A DNA stretch of 64,000 nucleotides, taken from contig NZ_BJEA01000015.1 in assembly GCF_005405425.1 (NCBI RefSeq), positions 1-64,000 on the forward strand. Direction: 5' to 3'. The translations under genes were made by a program, and so were the position numbers. The stretch is from Lactiplantibacillus modestisalitolerans. GTDB taxonomy: Bacteria; Bacillota; Bacilli; Lactobacillales; Lactobacillaceae. Of the stretch, positions 1-9,107 are shown one piece after another. The notes beneath the pieces are model-generated. The model had not been told where the DNA came from. It saw only the letters and a program-made list of their open reading frames with translations, and did not search any database. Within the stretch, counting starts at the first letter, position 1. Every line of letters begins with the position of its first letter.

Positions 1-86
1 TGTCTAAGCAAGTTGTCGAAGAATACATTAACAAGCAACGTACAGAAAAAAGCAACGCTGGCCGTCCCTCTAAGAAGGGCAACTAA
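1..86 (+). CDS. C-terminal end of an unidentified gene (partial)
   Basis: An open frame enters from the left edge (codons in phase with base 3) and stops at TAA 84-86. The visible residues are polar and basic and end in GRPSKKGN. If the base before the window is A, an ATG would sit exactly at the edge and this could be a 28-residue protein, but a tail of a longer gene is more likely. There is too little sequence to identify the product. A weak hairpin follows at 110-129. Confidence 0.4.
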   Translation, partial: SKQVVEEYINKQRTEKSNAGRPSKKGN

Positions 87-109
87 CGTTACTTTTCGTT
101 TGACTTCAT

Positions 110-133
110 CTCGGCACTAAAGTACCGAGTTTT
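110..133 (+). terminator. Weak terminator after the left-edge gene
   Basis: Arms CTCGG and CCGAG, extended inward by ACT/AGT with one mismatch, are followed by TTTT. It is placed 24 bases after the stop of the left-edge gene. The T-run is short, so termination may be inefficient. Confidence 0.4.
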
Positions 134-172
134 CGCCTTGGCTACCGAGATGTGGGAGTTAGGCTCCGTAAT

Positions 173-206
173 AAAAACGGGATTGCAGCGCACGGCCCAA
201 TCCCTT
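173..206 (-). terminator. Terminator of nfo
   Basis: On the minus strand the stem GGGATTG...CAATCCC is followed by GTTTTTATT, a normal intrinsic terminator just past the nfo stop codon. Confidence 0.7.
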
Positions 207-215
207 CAATTCTAA

Positions 216-1112
216 CTAAACTTGTTGTTCAATATCCGTCACTAAATGTTCATTAAACTTTCCGGCGCGTAACATCGCGATCTCATAGCGGTACGGTGGT
301 TGTTGATGCTTCTTATCTTCACCCACGTAGGGCGTTTCCAAAATTTTCGGTACCGCTTCAAGCTGGGGATGGTGCGCGATTGCGTTCAGCGCATCGAAAC
401 CAATCGTCCCTAAGCCAATGTTGGCGTGCCGGTCCTTATGCGCCCCCTGCGGATTTTTCGAATCGTTCAAGTGCACCACGCCCAACCGGTCCAAGCCAAT
501 TACGTGGTCAAACTCATTTAAAACGCCGTCAAAGTCGGTTTTGATGGCGTAACCGGCGTCACTCGTATGGCAAGTATCAAACGTCACCGACAACTTTTCG
601 TTGTACGTCACACCGTCAATCATTGCAGCCAACTCTTCAAACGTCCGCCCGACCTCAGTTCCCTTGCCAGCCATCGTTTCCAGGGCAATCTGAATTTTTT
701 GGTCGGGGCGAATGACGGTATTCAACCCCTTGACGATTTGCGCGATCGCCGCATCCGCGCCCGCACCAACGTGCGCTCCCGGGTGCAACGTTAACTGGGT
801 CGCGCCCAGCGCTTCCGCCCGCTGAACTTCCGCATATAAGAAGTCGGTCGCAAATTCAAAGTATCCTGGTTTGGTCGTGTTACCAAGGTTAACAATGTAC
901 GGTGCGTGCACGACGAGTTGCTGGAAGTCATTTGCTGCCAGCAACGGTTTAGCCGCCGCGATGTTTAAGTCCGCAATCGGCTTGCGGCGCGTATTTTGCG
1001 GCGCCCCCGTGTACACCATTAACGTGTTGGCACCGTAACTAACGGCTTCCTTAACCGAACCTAAAAACATCGCCGGCGCCTTCATCGAGACGTGTGAACC
1101 AATTCTCAGCAT
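216..1112 (-). CDS. nfo: Deoxyribonuclease IV (AP endonuclease)
   Basis: This 298-residue protein is a TIM-barrel apurinic/apyrimidinic endonuclease of the EndoIV family, which nicks DNA 5' of abasic sites during base excision repair with three zinc ions. It starts with RIGSHVS and shows the family metal-site blocks [44 protein letters not shown] and the C-terminal LETPY. The length is usual for the family. I place the start at the inner ATG (1112), because the upstream in-frame ATG at 1124 lies inside the likely ribosome-binding site AAAGGATGGG. It is transcribed alone and ends in its own terminator. Confidence 0.95.
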   Translation of the reverse strand: MLRIGSHVSMKAPAMFLGSVKEAVSYGANTLMVYTGAPQNTRRKPIADLNIAAAKPLLAANDFQQLVVHAPYIVNLGNTTKPGYFEFATDFLYAEVQRAEALGATQLTLHPGAHVGAGADAAIAQIVKGLNTVIRPDQKIQIALETMAGKGTEVGRTFEELAAMIDGVTYNEKLSVTFDTCHTSDAGYAIKTDFDGVLNEFDHVIGLDRLGVVHLNDSKNPQGAHKDRHANIGLGTIGFDALNAIAHHPQLEAVPKILETPYVGEDKKHQQPPYRYEIAMLRAGKFNEHLVTDIEQQV

Positions 1113-1265
1113 CCTTGATCCCATCCTTTATCAGCCTGTATTTTAATCCATTAAGTTGGTTCCATTATGCCGAACTTCGCTAGGATGTGCAAGCGCCACC
1201 GCGGGCAAGCAGTTCAGCCCCGCGGTTGATCTTTAGCCGCTTTGAACGTCCTCTCGCACCGAACC

Positions 1266-1293
1266 ACCAGCAATCTCAACGCCAATTGGGACC
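1266..1293 (-). repeat. Degenerate end of intergenic repeat family A
   Basis: The segment resembles one end of the family A element seen at 5516-5597 and 12018-12135 (minus strand: CCAATTGGCGTTGAGATTGC), then similarity is lost. It lies between nfo and the TagG-like permease gene. Confidence 0.4.
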
Positions 1294-1301
1294 GCGCCAT
1301 A

Positions 1302-1340
1302 AAAAACGGAACTGACCAATGCCGGCCAATTCCGTTGTTA
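1302..1340 (-). terminator. Terminator of the tagB/tagG-like pair
   Basis: On the minus strand the stem ACGGAA...TTCCGT surrounds an internal GC-rich part and is followed by six T. It closes the two-gene wall-polymer unit. Confidence 0.7.
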
Positions 1341-1379
1341 CCGCGGCCCATTACGGGGATGCGGTTCAAGTATTTTCAA

Positions 1380-2189
1380 TTAGATCATGTCCACAAACCG
1401 GGACCGGAACTTGTAATGCAAATGCGAGCCAACTAGTAATACGAAGAGGACGATGCCCCAGAAAACGAGCGTTAGCACCGGTTGATCCCAAATCTTACCT
1501 TCATTGAACATCGACTGCCGAAACCCGTTAATCACGTAGAAGAACGGGTTCAGTTGTAAAATGCGCACAAACGCGGCCGGAAAGCCATTCGTTTGAAAAT
1601 TAAATAGGACGCCGGACAGGTAGAACAGCATCCGCATAATTGATTGCAACAAGATTTGCCAATCACGCACGAGCACCGACACAGTTGAATTGAACACACT
1701 CAACGCGAACATCAGACAGACCATCGCGAAGAAGTAGTAAATCCACTGAAGCCAGGCAAATGACGGGTAAATACCATTGAAAAAGCCGAGGGCGATGGAA
1801 AAAATCAGCATGGTCCAAAAGGCATTCAGGTTACCCATAATTTTAATCGACGGTAACACTGAAACCGGAAACTTCATTTTGGAAACCATGTTAACCCGCT
1901 GATAAATACTCTTGGAGCCATCGAGAACTGAGCGGTTCATGAAGAACCACGGGGTGATCCCAATCACCATCCACATTAAATAGGAAACGCCGCCGTTAGT
2001 TGCGCCCTTTTTAAACCCGTTACTAAAGACGATCCAATAAATCCCAATTTGAATTAACGGGTACAGGTATTCCCAAGCAAGTCCCAAATAGTGGTTTTGA
2101 TAGCTGGCCTGATCTTCATAGTGCGAGATTCGCCAAATAATGCCCCAGTTTTGGAACTGCTCCTTAATAATTGATACGACCTCTTTCAA
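1380..2189 (-). CDS. TagG-like ABC-2 permease for wall polymer export
   Basis: This 269-residue integral membrane protein resembles TagG/TarG, the permease half of the ABC exporter that moves teichoic acid or related polysaccharide across the membrane. About six hydrophobic segments are visible, beginning around YLYPLIQIGIYWIVF and ending LTLVFWGIVLFVLLVG. The N-terminal amphipathic stretch before the first segment is typical of the family. A TTG start is used, preceded by AGGGAGTGG at good spacing. The gene lies just downstream of the glycerophosphotransferase-like gene and probably shares its transcript. The usual ATPase partner, TagH, is not in the window, so the permease must use an ATPase encoded elsewhere or be unpaired. 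Confidence 0.85.
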   Translation of the reverse strand: MKEVVSIIKEQFQNWGIIWRISHYEDQASYQNHYLGLAWEYLYPLIQIGIYWIVFSNGFKKGATNGGVSYLMWMVIGITPWFFMNRSVLDGSKSIYQRVNMVSKMKFPVSVLPSIKIMGNLNAFWTMLIFSIALGFFNGIYPSFAWLQWIYYFFAMVCLMFALSVFNSTVSVLVRDWQILLQSIMRMLFYLSGVLFNFQTNGFPAAFVRILQLNPFFYVINGFRQSMFNEGKIWDQPVLTLVFWGIVLFVLLVGSHLHYKFRSRFVDMI

Positions 2190-2241
2190 GGTACTGCCAC
2201 TCCCTATCTATCATCATAGTAACTATGATTATTAATAGTGT

Positions 2242-3375
2242 TTACTGGTAAAAATAAGTTAACGTTCGTTCAGTTGCTTGACCATCGTTATGAGTATTCC
2301 ACAATTGATTAAAACTTGTCAATTGGTGCGACGTGCTCGGGGCCGCTAACTGCTGATTTAATTCCGTGACGGTCCGGACAAATGGGCCCGGTGCCCACTT
2401 TTCAAAGTCGGGTTGCAAACCAACACTCTGCCGAAAACTTTGCCAGTCAAAAACATAGAATACCATTTTCTGACAATTTGGCAAGAGGGCGTAGTCAAAA
2501 ATAACGGACGAATAGTCACTAATCAACGTTTGGGTTACGGTCAATAATTCATCGGTACTAAACTCTGGGATCAAGGTCACGAGGTCGGGATACCGCCGTT
2601 TTAACGCTCGCGCCTGAGTTGCCAAGTGGGGGTGTAATTTAACCACTAAGCACTGATCCGGACGCAATCGCAACTGTCCAAAATCAGGCGGTAGCGTTAA
2701 CGCCACCCCTGCCCGGTATGTTGGTGCGTATAAAATGACCTGCTTACTAGCCAGTTGCGGATAGCGCCGATAAATCGCCGCTTGGGTTTGCGCCCGCCAA
2801 GCTGACTGTTGGTAGCGGTCAGAACGGGGATAACCGAGAATGCGCATCCGACTGATTGGCACGTGGTAACTCGCCGCAAAAATGGCCGCCATCTTGGGCG
2901 ATGCCACTACAAAATCGGTAATGTGGTTATAGACAGCTTGAAACCGCCGCTGGTCCGTCGTCGACCGCTGACTCGTCTGCGGGTCGCCCCAGCCAAAGGC
3001 CTTAACGGCCCCATTAGCGTGCCACAACTGAATAACGCGCTGTGAGCGGTGGCGCCACAGGCCAGCCGTGAAAGCGTAATAGTTGTCCAAGTAAACGTCT
3101 GCCGCCCGTGTGATGACGGGGACCCCCTTCAGAGCAAAGTGCACGGAATCATGAAACGGCCGCACGGTAACGCCAGCTTTAGCCAACGCTTGGGCCTGGG
3201 CTTGCGCCGCTGGTAAATAGTAAACAATCAGGCGTCCATTGACCCGTTGGTTTAATTGCCGAACAAAGGCCCCGTTATCCGCAAAACTCATTAAATAAAT
3301 CACCCGCTGGTTCGGTCGAAAATGGGCCCACCACGAAACTACGCTCACCAGCCAGATGTAGAGTTGTTTTTTCAA
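2242..3375 (-). CDS. CDP-glycerol glycerophosphotransferase family protein (TagF/TagB-like)
   Basis: The protein belongs to the family that transfers glycerol-phosphate or ribitol-phosphate from CDP-alditols to build teichoic acid at the inner membrane face. Visible family motifs are QLWHANGAVKAFG (the catalytic-His region), VASPKMAAIF, YAPTYR, KLHPH and SDYSSVIFDYALL near the C-terminus. An N-terminal hydrophobic patch (LYIWLVSVVSWWAHF) probably docks it on the membrane. An in-frame ATG lies at 3483, but AAAGGGTG sits at ideal spacing before a TTG at 3375. That start gives 377 residues, normal for the family. It forms a two-gene unit with the TagG-like permease. Whether it makes a primer or a polymer cannot be told from sequence alone. 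Confidence 0.85.
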   Translation of the reverse strand: MKKQLYIWLVSVVSWWAHFRPNQRVIYLMSFADNGAFVRQLNQRVNGRLIVYYLPAAQAQAQALAKAGVTVRPFHDSVHFALKGVPVITRAADVYLDNYYAFTAGLWRHRSQRVIQLWHANGAVKAFGWGDPQTSQRSTTDQRRFQAVYNHITDFVVASPKMAAIFAASYHVPISRMRILGYPRSDRYQQSAWRAQTQAAIYRRYPQLASKQVILYAPTYRAGVALTLPPDFGQLRLRPDQCLVVKLHPHLATQARALKRRYPDLVTLIPEFSTDELLTVTQTLISDYSSVIFDYALLPNCQKMVFYVFDWQSFRQSVGLQPDFEKWAPGPFVRTVTELNQQLAAPSTSHQLTSFNQLWNTHNDGQATERTLTYFYQ

Positions 3376-3494
3376 CCCGGTCACCCTTTCACACTGTAAA
3401 AACTCACCGTGTATTATAGCATACTTTTCTCGTGACCCAGGTGGATTCCCAATTCCTTTAGTTTTGTTTAACACTTTCAACAAATAAGCGTTAC

Positions 3495-3523
3495 AAAAAA
3501 CGCCGGGGCATTAAGCCCCAGCG
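3495..3523 (-). terminator. Terminator of the yitT-family gene
   Basis: On the minus strand CGCTGGGGC, a 5-base loop and GCCCCGGCG are followed by TTTTTT. It is a strong intrinsic terminator 30 bases past the stop codon. Confidence 0.85.
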
Positions 3524-3552
3524 TACATTCAGTGATTGCCGTTGTAGCAGAC

Positions 3553-4428
3553 TCACGGCTTGGGTTCGTAAAAGTGGCCCAATATTTTAACCGTGTCCGA
3601 AATGCTCACAAACGCGTGCGGATCGGACTCCGCCATCGCCGCCTTTAATTCCGGCATTTCATAACGCGTAATAACCGTAAATAAAATCGTTTTATCATCG
3701 TGTTGGTACGCCCCCTCGGCATTATGCACGATGGTCACGCCACGGCGAATGCGATTTTGCACGCTATCAATCACCGTTTTCGGCCGACTCGTAATAATCA
3801 TGACTTGCATTTTTTGCTGACGGGTATAAGTCATATCGATGACCCGGCCGTTAACGAGCAACCCTAACGCGGAGTAAAACGCGTACGGCCAGCCATAAAC
3901 GAACCCGGCGGCTAACACGATCAGCGAGTTAAAGGCCATGTTAATCGTCCCGATACTGCGCCCGGTTTTCCGGCGTAGCACGATTCCGATAATGTCTAAC
4001 CCCCCGGTTGAAATGCCACTTTTCAGGGCCGTTCCGGTCCCAAAACCGTTAACCGCTCCCCCAAAGATTGCGCAAATAATGGGGTCGTGGGTCAATTCGA
4101 CTGGCGCGATCACCTTAATCATAATACTGGAAAGCGCAACCGCCAGAAACGTGTAGACGGTAAACCGACGCCCAATTGAACGCCAGGCAATTACGAACAT
4201 TGGCACGTTCAATAAGAATAACAGTAAGGCCGTCGAAAGCTGAACCGGCATGAACTTCGTCATCAAACTGTTGATCAGTTGGGCAAGCCCGGTAATTCCG
4301 GAAGAGTAAATGTGACCGGGGGTCCAAAAGAAGTTCATCGCGATCGAGACTAAAATGGCATAAATAAACGCCGTCGACGCCTTAACAACGTCACGATGGT
4401 GCTTGGACAACTGCTGAAAATCATCCAT
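3553..4428 (-). CDS. YitT/DUF2179 family membrane protein
   Basis: This 291-residue protein has five or six hydrophobic segments in its first 200 residues (for example ASTAFIYAILVSIAMNFFW and ALLLFLLNVPMFVIAW). The glycine-rich block GGAVNGFGTGTALKSGISTG is typical of the YitT family. The last 80 residues (QQKMQVMIITSRPKTVIDSV onward) form the soluble DUF2179 domain. The transport substrate of the family is unknown. AAAGGAG lies before the ATG. It is flanked by its own terminator and by msrA upstream, and is probably transcribed alone. Confidence 0.9.
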   Translation of the reverse strand: MDDFQQLSKHHRDVVKASTAFIYAILVSIAMNFFWTPGHIYSSGITGLAQLINSLMTKFMPVQLSTALLLFLLNVPMFVIAWRSIGRRFTVYTFLAVALSSIMIKVIAPVELTHDPIICAIFGGAVNGFGTGTALKSGISTGGLDIIGIVLRRKTGRSIGTINMAFNSLIVLAAGFVYGWPYAFYSALGLLVNGRVIDMTYTRQQKMQVMIITSRPKTVIDSVQNRIRRGVTIVHNAEGAYQHDDKTILFTVITRYEMPELKAAMAESDPHAFVSISDTVKILGHFYEPKP

Positions 4429-4554
4429 GAATTTGGCTCCTTTATGTTTTTGCTCTGGCTATTGTACCACGCAACCCCCCGCTCAAGCGGGATTTACCAG
4501 GATTCACCCAAAAGTCTCACGTTTCTCATTAGATTTTTATTTCAGTCGCAATGC

Positions 4555-5085
4555 TTAGTCAACCTTAGGCGCATCTGCCCAGTGACTAGCAACAAAATCG
4601 GCTCGGCCCCCCGCTTCTTGAGCGGCATAGACGACCGGATTATTTTCGTAAAACCGTTGGTGTTCGGCTTCAGCGGGATAAAACGGTTTGGCGTCTTCAA
4701 TTGTTGTGACGATTGGTTTACTAAAGCGTTCGCTGGCCTGTAAATGGGCTTTGGAGGCTGTCGCCACTGCCCGTTGTTCCGGGCTATTTACGAAAATAAC
4801 TGGCCGGTAGTTATCACCGCGGTCTTGAAACTGGCCCATCGCGTCGGTTGGGTCCGTTTGGTGCCAATAAATTTCAACGAGCTCCGCATAACTGATTTTA
4901 GCGGGATCAAACGTAATCTTAACTGCCTCGGTATGCCCGGTTTGATGGGATTTAACTTGCTGATAGGTCGGATTGGCAACGTGGCCGCCAGTGTAGCCGG
5001 AGACGACGCTCTCGATTCCGGGCTGCTGATCGAATGGTTGAACCATGCACCAGAAGCACCCCCCGGCAAAAATAGCTGTTTCCAT
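4555..5085 (-). CDS. msrA: Peptide methionine (S)-S-oxide reductase
   Basis: This 176-residue protein is MsrA, which reduces methionine-S-sulfoxide in proteins and so repairs oxidative damage in the cytoplasm. The catalytic motif GGCFWC is at residues 8-13, followed by family blocks [50 protein letters not shown] and YRPVIF. The full family length is present. GGAGG lies seven bases before the ATG. The gene stands alone between the YitT-family gene and aspS. Confidence 0.95.
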   Translation of the reverse strand: METAIFAGGCFWCMVQPFDQQPGIESVVSGYTGGHVANPTYQQVKSHQTGHTEAVKITFDPAKISYAELVEIYWHQTDPTDAMGQFQDRGDNYRPVIFVNSPEQRAVATASKAHLQASERFSKPIVTTIEDAKPFYPAEAEHQRFYENNPVVYAAQEAGGRADFVASHWADAPKVD

Positions 5086-5124
5086 TAGAATTCCTCCAAT
5101 TAAGTTTTAATACTAATTTAACAC

Positions 5125-5165
5125 GTTAAAAAAAGAACGTCCAATCCAGGGATTAAACGTTCTTT
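5125..5165 (-). terminator. Terminator of hisS-aspS operon
   Basis: AAAGAACGT...ACGTTCTTT with inner AATCC/GGATT pairing is followed on the minus strand by a run of seven T. It lies 450 bases beyond the aspS stop and just upstream of msrA, so it probably ends the operon transcript. Confidence 0.7.
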
Positions 5166-5515
5166 AAGTGAAGTAACTTGGGCAGAGTGTGAGGGCCAGC
5201 GGGTTGATGTTGAGCACTACCTAGATAAGCCGTTGTCGCGGGTTTCGCGATAGCGGGTTATCGTAGTAGGCGCAGACATCAGCTGGACCGAACACGTTTC
5301 GGCTTTAAAGCAGTAAACCGTCCAAGGTTGGCACTGGCGCCCTAGCATATAGGCACAAGCGTCAGCCAAAGCACCACAAAAGGCCGTGACTTACATCACA
5401 GCCTTCTGACACCCCATATTCTATGATATATAGTATTGATTTGCTAAAAAGGTTACCAATTGAATTTGCAATAAGGTCATCGTAACCACCAAAATAAGCA
5501 CGCGTGCTCTTCTGC
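5166..5515. other. Intergenic stretch with unexplained GC-rich inverted segments
   Basis: No protein gene is seen here. The stretch contains several imperfect inverted segments around 5200-5300 (such as CGCGGGTTTCGCG). It also holds a family B-like hairpin at 5378-5410 (AAGGCCGTGACTTACATCACAGCCTT). A structured 3' untranslated region of aspS is possible but not shown. Confidence 0.35.
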
Positions 5516-5597
5516 GTGAGCTCAAATCAATGCCCGCAGTGTTTTCGCCAACCGGTTACACCGCTGCTGGCGGCAATCTCAACACTAATTGGTACGG
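5516..5597 (-). repeat. Intergenic repeat family A, copy 1
   Basis: The core includes GCCGCCAGCAGCGG, GTAACCGGTTGGC and ACACTGCGGGCAT (minus strand), shared with copies at 12018-12135 and 54244-54367. It lies just after the aspS stop codon. Confidence 0.7.
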
Positions 5598-5618
5598 AGC
5601 CGTACTTCATCAAAAATT

Positions 5619-7418
5619 TTAATCCTGAGCGTCGTCGTCCTTGGCACCAGCCGGATCAATTAGCAAGTCTAAGTCGGCAAGCTGTTGATTCGAAACCGCT
5701 GCGGGTGCGTTGGTCATTGGTTCGGAAGCCTTGGAGTTCTTCGGGAAGGCAATCACTTCACGGATATTATCGTTACCGGATAACAGCATCGCAAACCGGT
5801 CCAACCCAATGGCTAAACCACCGTGAGGCGGAAAGCCCATATCAAGCGCATCGAGCAAGAACCCGAATTGCTCCTGAGCGCGTTCCTTAGTAAAGTTCAA
5901 CGCCTTGAACATCTTTTCTTGTAAGTCACGGGTGTGAATCCGGATGGAACCGCCCCCCAATTCATAACCGTTTAAGATGATATCATATGATTGGGCGTGG
6001 GCCTGATGCGGATCTTCACCATCATTTAAGTAGTGCACGTCTTCTTCGTTAGGCATCGTGAATGGGTGGTGCGCTGGTACCCAGCGTTCAATTCCTTCGT
6101 CGTATTCGAAGAGTGGCCAGTCAACGACCCACAAGAACGCGTACTTACTTTCGTCAATCAAATCCAGTTCCTTCGCGATAGCCGTCCGTAAGTAACCTAA
6201 CGTGTCAGCCACGACCTTGAACTTATCGGCCGCAAACAATAGTAAGTCACCCGGGTGAGCACCGGCCGCCGTTGTAATGGCTTCAAAGTCCCCATCATTC
6301 TTAAAGAACTTTGCAACCGGACCGCTGAAGCCGTCATCCGTAACTTTCATCCAAGCTAAGCCCTTGGCACCAAAGCGCTTGACGTATTCGGTGTAAGCAT
6401 CGATGTGCTTCCGGGAATACTTGTCCGCCCCGCCCGGTACGGCGATGGCCTTAACTTGACCACCGTTGGCTAAGGCGTTGTCAAAGACTTTAAAGCCGGC
6501 GTCTTTAACGGCCGCCGCCATGTCTTTAAGCTCCATACCAAAGCGCACGTCGGGCTTTTCTGAACCAAACCGGTCCATGGCTTCTTGCCAAGTCATCCGC
6601 GTAAACGGTGCACTGACGTCAATGCCCTTAACGTCCTTCATGACCTTTTGAATCAAGCCTTCGGTATATGACTGAATTTCTTCAGCACTAAGGAAGGACG
6701 TTTCCATATCGATTTGGGTAAATTCAGGTTGCCGGTCGCCCCGTAAGTCTTCGTCCCGGAAACAACGAGCAATTTGATAGTAGCGGTCAAAGCCCGCGCC
6801 CATTAATAACTGCTTGAATAATTGGGGTGATTGGGGCAGTGCGTAAAAGTGCCCGTGATAAATTCGGGATGGCACCAAGTAATCCCGGGCCCCTTCAGGC
6901 GTCGACTTCGTTAAGAACGGCGTCTCAATATCGTAGAATCCCTGGTCGTCAAAGTAACGGTGAACCGCCTGAGTAATACCGTTACGAATCTTCAAGTTAC
7001 GTTGCATTTCCGGACGTCGTAAATCTAAGTAACGGTACTTCAACCGTAATTCATCTGAGACGTTAATGTCGTCCTGAATATAAAATGGGGGCGTTTTGGC
7101 CTTGTTTAAAATCTTCGCGCTATGGATTTCAACTTCGACCTTCCCAGTTTTCATCCGGTCGTTGATCGCATCTTGTCCGCGGTTGACCACTTTTCCTTGC
7201 ACTTCAATGACGTATTCGCCCCGCAATTGATCCGCAACGGCTAACGCGTCCGCCGAGAACTCCTGACTGAAGACCAGTTGCACAATGCCTTCCCGGTCAC
7301 GTAAATCAATAAAAATCAAGCTTCCAAGGTCCCGGCGCTTTTGCACCCAACCTTGAAGGGTAACCTCTTGCCCTAAATAGGCTTCGTTTACGAGGCCCGC
7401 ATAAGTGGTACGTTTCAT
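5619..7418 (-). CDS. aspS: Aspartyl-tRNA synthetase
   Basis: This 599-residue class II synthetase charges tRNA-Asp. It has the N-terminal OB anticodon-binding domain ([24 protein letters not shown]), the catalytic core with [11 protein letters not shown] and [18 protein letters not shown] (motif 2), the bacterial insertion domain (about residues 285-420), and motif 3 [15 protein letters not shown]. The C-terminal tail is acidic. AGGGAGG precedes the ATG. It is the second gene of the T-box-controlled hisS-aspS operon, 21 bases after hisS. Confidence 0.97.
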   Translation of the reverse strand: MKRTTYAGLVNEAYLGQEVTLQGWVQKRRDLGSLIFIDLRDREGIVQLVFSQEFSADALAVADQLRGEYVIEVQGKVVNRGQDAINDRMKTGKVEVEIHSAKILNKAKTPPFYIQDDINVSDELRLKYRYLDLRRPEMQRNLKIRNGITQAVHRYFDDQGFYDIETPFLTKSTPEGARDYLVPSRIYHGHFYALPQSPQLFKQLLMGAGFDRYYQIARCFRDEDLRGDRQPEFTQIDMETSFLSAEEIQSYTEGLIQKVMKDVKGIDVSAPFTRMTWQEAMDRFGSEKPDVRFGMELKDMAAAVKDAGFKVFDNALANGGQVKAIAVPGGADKYSRKHIDAYTEYVKRFGAKGLAWMKVTDDGFSGPVAKFFKNDGDFEAITTAAGAHPGDLLLFAADKFKVVADTLGYLRTAIAKELDLIDESKYAFLWVVDWPLFEYDEGIERWVPAHHPFTMPNEEDVHYLNDGEDPHQAHAQSYDIILNGYELGGGSIRIHTRDLQEKMFKALNFTKERAQEQFGFLLDALDMGFPPHGGLAIGLDRFAMLLSGNDNIREVIAFPKNSKASEPMTNAPAAVSNQQLADLDLLIDPAGAKDDDAQD

Positions 7419-7439
7419 CTTACCAATTCCTCCCTAAAA

Positions 7440-8723
7440 CTAATGACTTGCCAATAATGCCTTTAACGTGGCGGCCACGTCAGCCATCGCAACTTGCTGT
7501 TCCTTTCCAGTTGCCATGTCCTTTAAATTAACGACCTGATCCGCAATTTCCGTATCCCCGACCGTCATCGTGTAACGCGCGTTTAAGCGGTCAGCACTCT
7601 TGAACTGGGCTTTCGGCTTGCGGTCCAAATAATCCCGTTCCGCGGTATAGCCCGCGTTCCGAACCGCCTGAACCAGTTTCAAGGTCGTCACGCTAGCGTT
7701 ATCACCAATTCCAACGACGTACACGTCGAGTTGGTCATCGGTTGGCATGGCCACTTTTTCAGCGTCCATTAAGACTAAGAGCCGTTCAACCCCAAGGCCA
7801 AAGCCGACACCGGAAACTTCAGGGCCGCCCAATTCCTTAACGAGACCGTTATAACGACCTCCGGCACAGATTGTCGTGTAGCCGCGACCAAGTGCTTTGG
7901 AATGGGTCATAATTTCAAAAATCGTATGGTTATAATAATCCAAGCCTCGAACCATCGTTGCATCAATCTCGTACGGAATGTCCAACGCATCCAAATAAGC
8001 CTTCGCTTGGTCAAAATGGGTTTGCGCTTCCGGCGTTAAGTAATCTAAGATCGACGGTGCATCGGCTACGAAGGCCTGATCTTCCGGTGCCTTGCTATCA
8101 AGGACGCGGAGCGGATTTTTATGCAACCGGGCCTTAGAATCATCACTCAACTCGTCAAAGTGTGGCTCCAAGTAATCGATCAATGCTTGCCGGTAAGCGT
8201 CGCGCGTCGCTTGATCGCCCAACGTGTTGATCACTAACTTCAAGTCGTTTAGACCGAATTGTTTCAACAAGTGGAAGCCCATCGCAATTACTTCAACGTC
8301 TAACGCGGCACTTTCACTCCCAAAGGCTTCGACCCCGAGTTGATGAAATTCGCGTAACCGCCCTGATTGGGGCCGTTCATACCGAAACATTGGTCCCATG
8401 TAATAAACTTTATACGGTTTAAGTACCTGGGGACCGTACAATTTATTTTCGACAAAGGCCCGCACGACCCCGGCCGTACCTTCGGGGCGCAACGTGACGT
8501 GGCGATCACCCTTATCGTGGAAATCATACATTTCCTTGGTGACGATGTCCGACGTATCCCCAGCAGAACGTGAGAATACTTCGAAGTTTTCGAACATCGG
8601 CGTGCGAATTTCTTTAAACTGGTACGTCTTGAATACTTGCCGGGCCGTTTGTTCAACGTACTGCCATTTTTCACTGTCGCCGGGCAAAATATCCGCGGTA
8701 CCCTTTGGCCGTTGATATTTCAT
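7440..8723 (-). CDS. hisS: Histidyl-tRNA synthetase
   Basis: This 427-residue class II synthetase charges tRNA-His. It begins [16 protein letters not shown] and shows motif 2 ([22 protein letters not shown]), the histidine-specific blocks [15 protein letters not shown] and GGRYNGLV, motif 3 [10 protein letters not shown], and a C-terminal anticodon-binding domain (DVYVVGIGD onward). The start is fixed by AAGGAGG before ATG 8723. A longer in-frame reading upstream runs through the T-box leader and is not coding. It is the first gene of the operon with aspS. Confidence 0.97.
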   Translation of the reverse strand: MKYQRPKGTADILPGDSEKWQYVEQTARQVFKTYQFKEIRTPMFENFEVFSRSAGDTSDIVTKEMYDFHDKGDRHVTLRPEGTAGVVRAFVENKLYGPQVLKPYKVYYMGPMFRYERPQSGRLREFHQLGVEAFGSESAALDVEVIAMGFHLLKQFGLNDLKLVINTLGDQATRDAYRQALIDYLEPHFDELSDDSKARLHKNPLRVLDSKAPEDQAFVADAPSILDYLTPEAQTHFDQAKAYLDALDIPYEIDATMVRGLDYYNHTIFEIMTHSKALGRGYTTICAGGRYNGLVKELGGPEVSGVGFGLGVERLLVLMDAEKVAMPTDDQLDVYVVGIGDNASVTTLKLVQAVRNAGYTAERDYLDRKPKAQFKSADRLNARYTMTVGDTEIADQVVNLKDMATGKEQQVAMADVAATLKALLASH

Positions 8724-8743
8724 ATTAAATTTCCTCCTTGGAT

Positions 8744-8976
8744 TTTGAATCGACAAAAAAAGCGCCCTTGAATTAACCAAGGGCGCTTTTAAGCGCGGTA
8801 CCACCTTTATGAGCACTAACTGATAACGTCTGTGTTACACAGGCGGAACTTTCCGTTCACCTCAAAAGCGTCTCCTCATTGCGCACCATCCGGAATTCTC
8901 AGCACTACCGGTCTCTGACTATGGTGGGGAACAATGCTCTTACTTTCTCTGCGGTCGATTTATTAATATACGGTTA
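8744..8976 (-). promoter_or_regulatory. T-box riboswitch leader of hisS-aspS
   Basis: The minus strand carries the T-box sequence AGGTGGTACCGCG at 8806-8794, followed by a strong terminator (stem AAGCGCCCTTG...CAAGGGCGCTT plus seven T, 8790-8754). Upstream lies a Stem I with stems CACCAT/ATGGTG and CATTG/CAATG. The specifier loop, bounded by GAAAG/CTTTT, reads AGGAGACG, giving the triplet GAC (Asp) at 8872-8870 followed by a purine. The leader should allow read-through when uncharged tRNA binds. The specifier call is by hand pairing. Confidence 0.9.
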
Positions 8977-9005
8977 AAGTTACACGAATTTCAGCTAAAA
9001 GTCAA
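8977..9005 (-). promoter_or_regulatory. Likely promoter of the hisS-aspS leader
   Basis: Minus-strand TTGACT (9005-9000) and TAACTT (8982-8977) are separated by 17 bases, just upstream of the T-box leader. The -35 is good and the -10 is weak. Confidence 0.5.
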
Positions 9006-9107
9006 CTCTCCCCGCCGAATATCATTCCGGCGCCCGCTTTTTTTGGTATACTGATGACTGTACTTAACGTTAAAATTATTATTAAAACATAGTTGGTGAA
9101 CGCACCC

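Noticed and set aside
5166-5515. A known riboswitch or RNase P-like RNA after aspS
   Set aside because: Inverted segments are present, but no signature of a known RNA class could be matched by eye.
8724-8816. N-terminal extension of HisRS
   Set aside because: It reads through the T-box terminator; AAGGAGG and the family N-terminus fix the start at 8723.
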